Shown: positions 63,964 to 64,000 of the stretch, piece by piece | Layout: the number at the start of each line of letters is the position of its first letter | Numbering within the stretch: position 1 is the first letter of the stretch | Assembly (NCBI GenBank): GCA_030849085.1 | Contig: JASAOM010001123.1 | Location: 248,001-312,000 of the forward strand | From: Borovskyia barvae | Lineage: Eukaryota; Euglenozoa; Kinetoplastea; Trypanosomatida; Trypanosomatidae | Direction of reading: 5' to 3' | DNA: 64,000 nt | Made by a program: the position numbers and the translations under genes | Notes under the pieces: model-generated | Told to the model about the DNA's origin: nothing | The model's input: only the letters and a program-made list of their open reading frames with translations | Database searches by the model: none

Positions 63964-64000
63964 ATGGCTTACTGTCATGGATCCCATCCAGGCCACGGCT
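63964..64000 (+). CDS. Start of a further gene (partial, cut by window edge)
   Basis: ATG at 63964 opens a frame beginning MAYCHGSHPGHG, preceded by CAACAACGACATC and a strong CT tract, with the last AG about 90 nt upstream (near 63869). The Cys/His/Gly-rich head recalls N-termini of PITH-domain proteins, which often begin with histidine-rich stretches, but 12 codons cannot support an assignment. The rest lies beyond the window. Confidence 0.5.
   Translation, partial: MAYCHGSHPGHG

Noticed and set aside
1-64000. Mobile elements, retroposons, CRISPR arrays, cis-introns, strand switch between genes
   Set aside because: No reverse transcriptase, transposase or terminal repeats seen; repeats are simple microsatellites; all genes are uninterrupted and on +; kinetoplastid SIDER-type short elements could escape notice by eye.

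Overview
The window looks like nuclear DNA of a trypanosomatid (Kinetoplastea). Every supported gene is intronless and lies on the + strand in one head-to-tail array. The gaps are pyrimidine-rich tracts followed by AG just before start codons, which is the layout of SL trans-splice acceptors. Several proteins are kinetoplastid-specific or have trypanosomatid hallmarks: a Tc80-type prolyl oligopeptidase with the triad S548/D631/H667, a cofactor-independent phosphoglycerate mutase, an MTr1-type cap methyltransferase, a two-winged-helix Z-alpha protein and a SAS6-like protein. From memory (unverified), the order AP-1 beta, OSCP, POP, RFC, ORC-like, MTr1, PGAM, Z-alpha protein matches a block on T. 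brucei chromosome 10 and Leishmania chromosome 36. I cannot name the genus. Intergenic DNA is long and rich in microsatellites; the 19 complete genes cover roughly 35% of the window.

Layout. 1-10.4 kb: no credible gene, only pyrimidine tracts, (GT)n arrays and small tandem repeats. 10.6-21 kb: AP-1 beta adaptin, ATP synthase OSCP, prolyl oligopeptidase and an unknown membrane protein. 21.8-26 kb: a 1372-residue SPEF2/CPC1-like central-pair protein with an adenylate-kinase-like domain. 27.6-35.2 kb: a mitochondrial carrier, a clamp-loader subunit (human RFC3/yeast Rfc5 type), a small basic protein and an ORC5-like AAA+ protein. 36.2-46 kb: a TMEM184/DUF300 membrane protein, a coiled-coil protein, a MAPR-type cytochrome b5-fold protein, cap 2'-O-methyltransferase and iPGAM. 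48.5-60.3 kb: a small single-span protein, SAS6-like, a Z-alpha protein, a polytopic membrane protein and a divergent mitochondrial carrier. 60.3-64 kb: a gene-free stretch ending in the first codons of another gene.

The genes share no single pathway, as is normal for a kinetoplastid polycistronic unit; expression would be set after transcription. Clusters by theme are mitochondrial (OSCP, two carriers, the Z-alpha protein), flagellar or basal body (SPEF2-like, SAS6-like, perhaps the coiled-coil protein), replication (RFC, ORC5-like) and mRNA capping (MTr1). No mobile element, tRNA, rRNA or CRISPR array was recognised. The points most worth a second look are the Z-alpha and SAS6-like proteins, an apparently unavoidable 16-codon upstream ORF in the ORC5-like leader, start-codon ambiguities set by acceptor position, a carrier with degenerate signature motifs, and the 10-kb gene desert.
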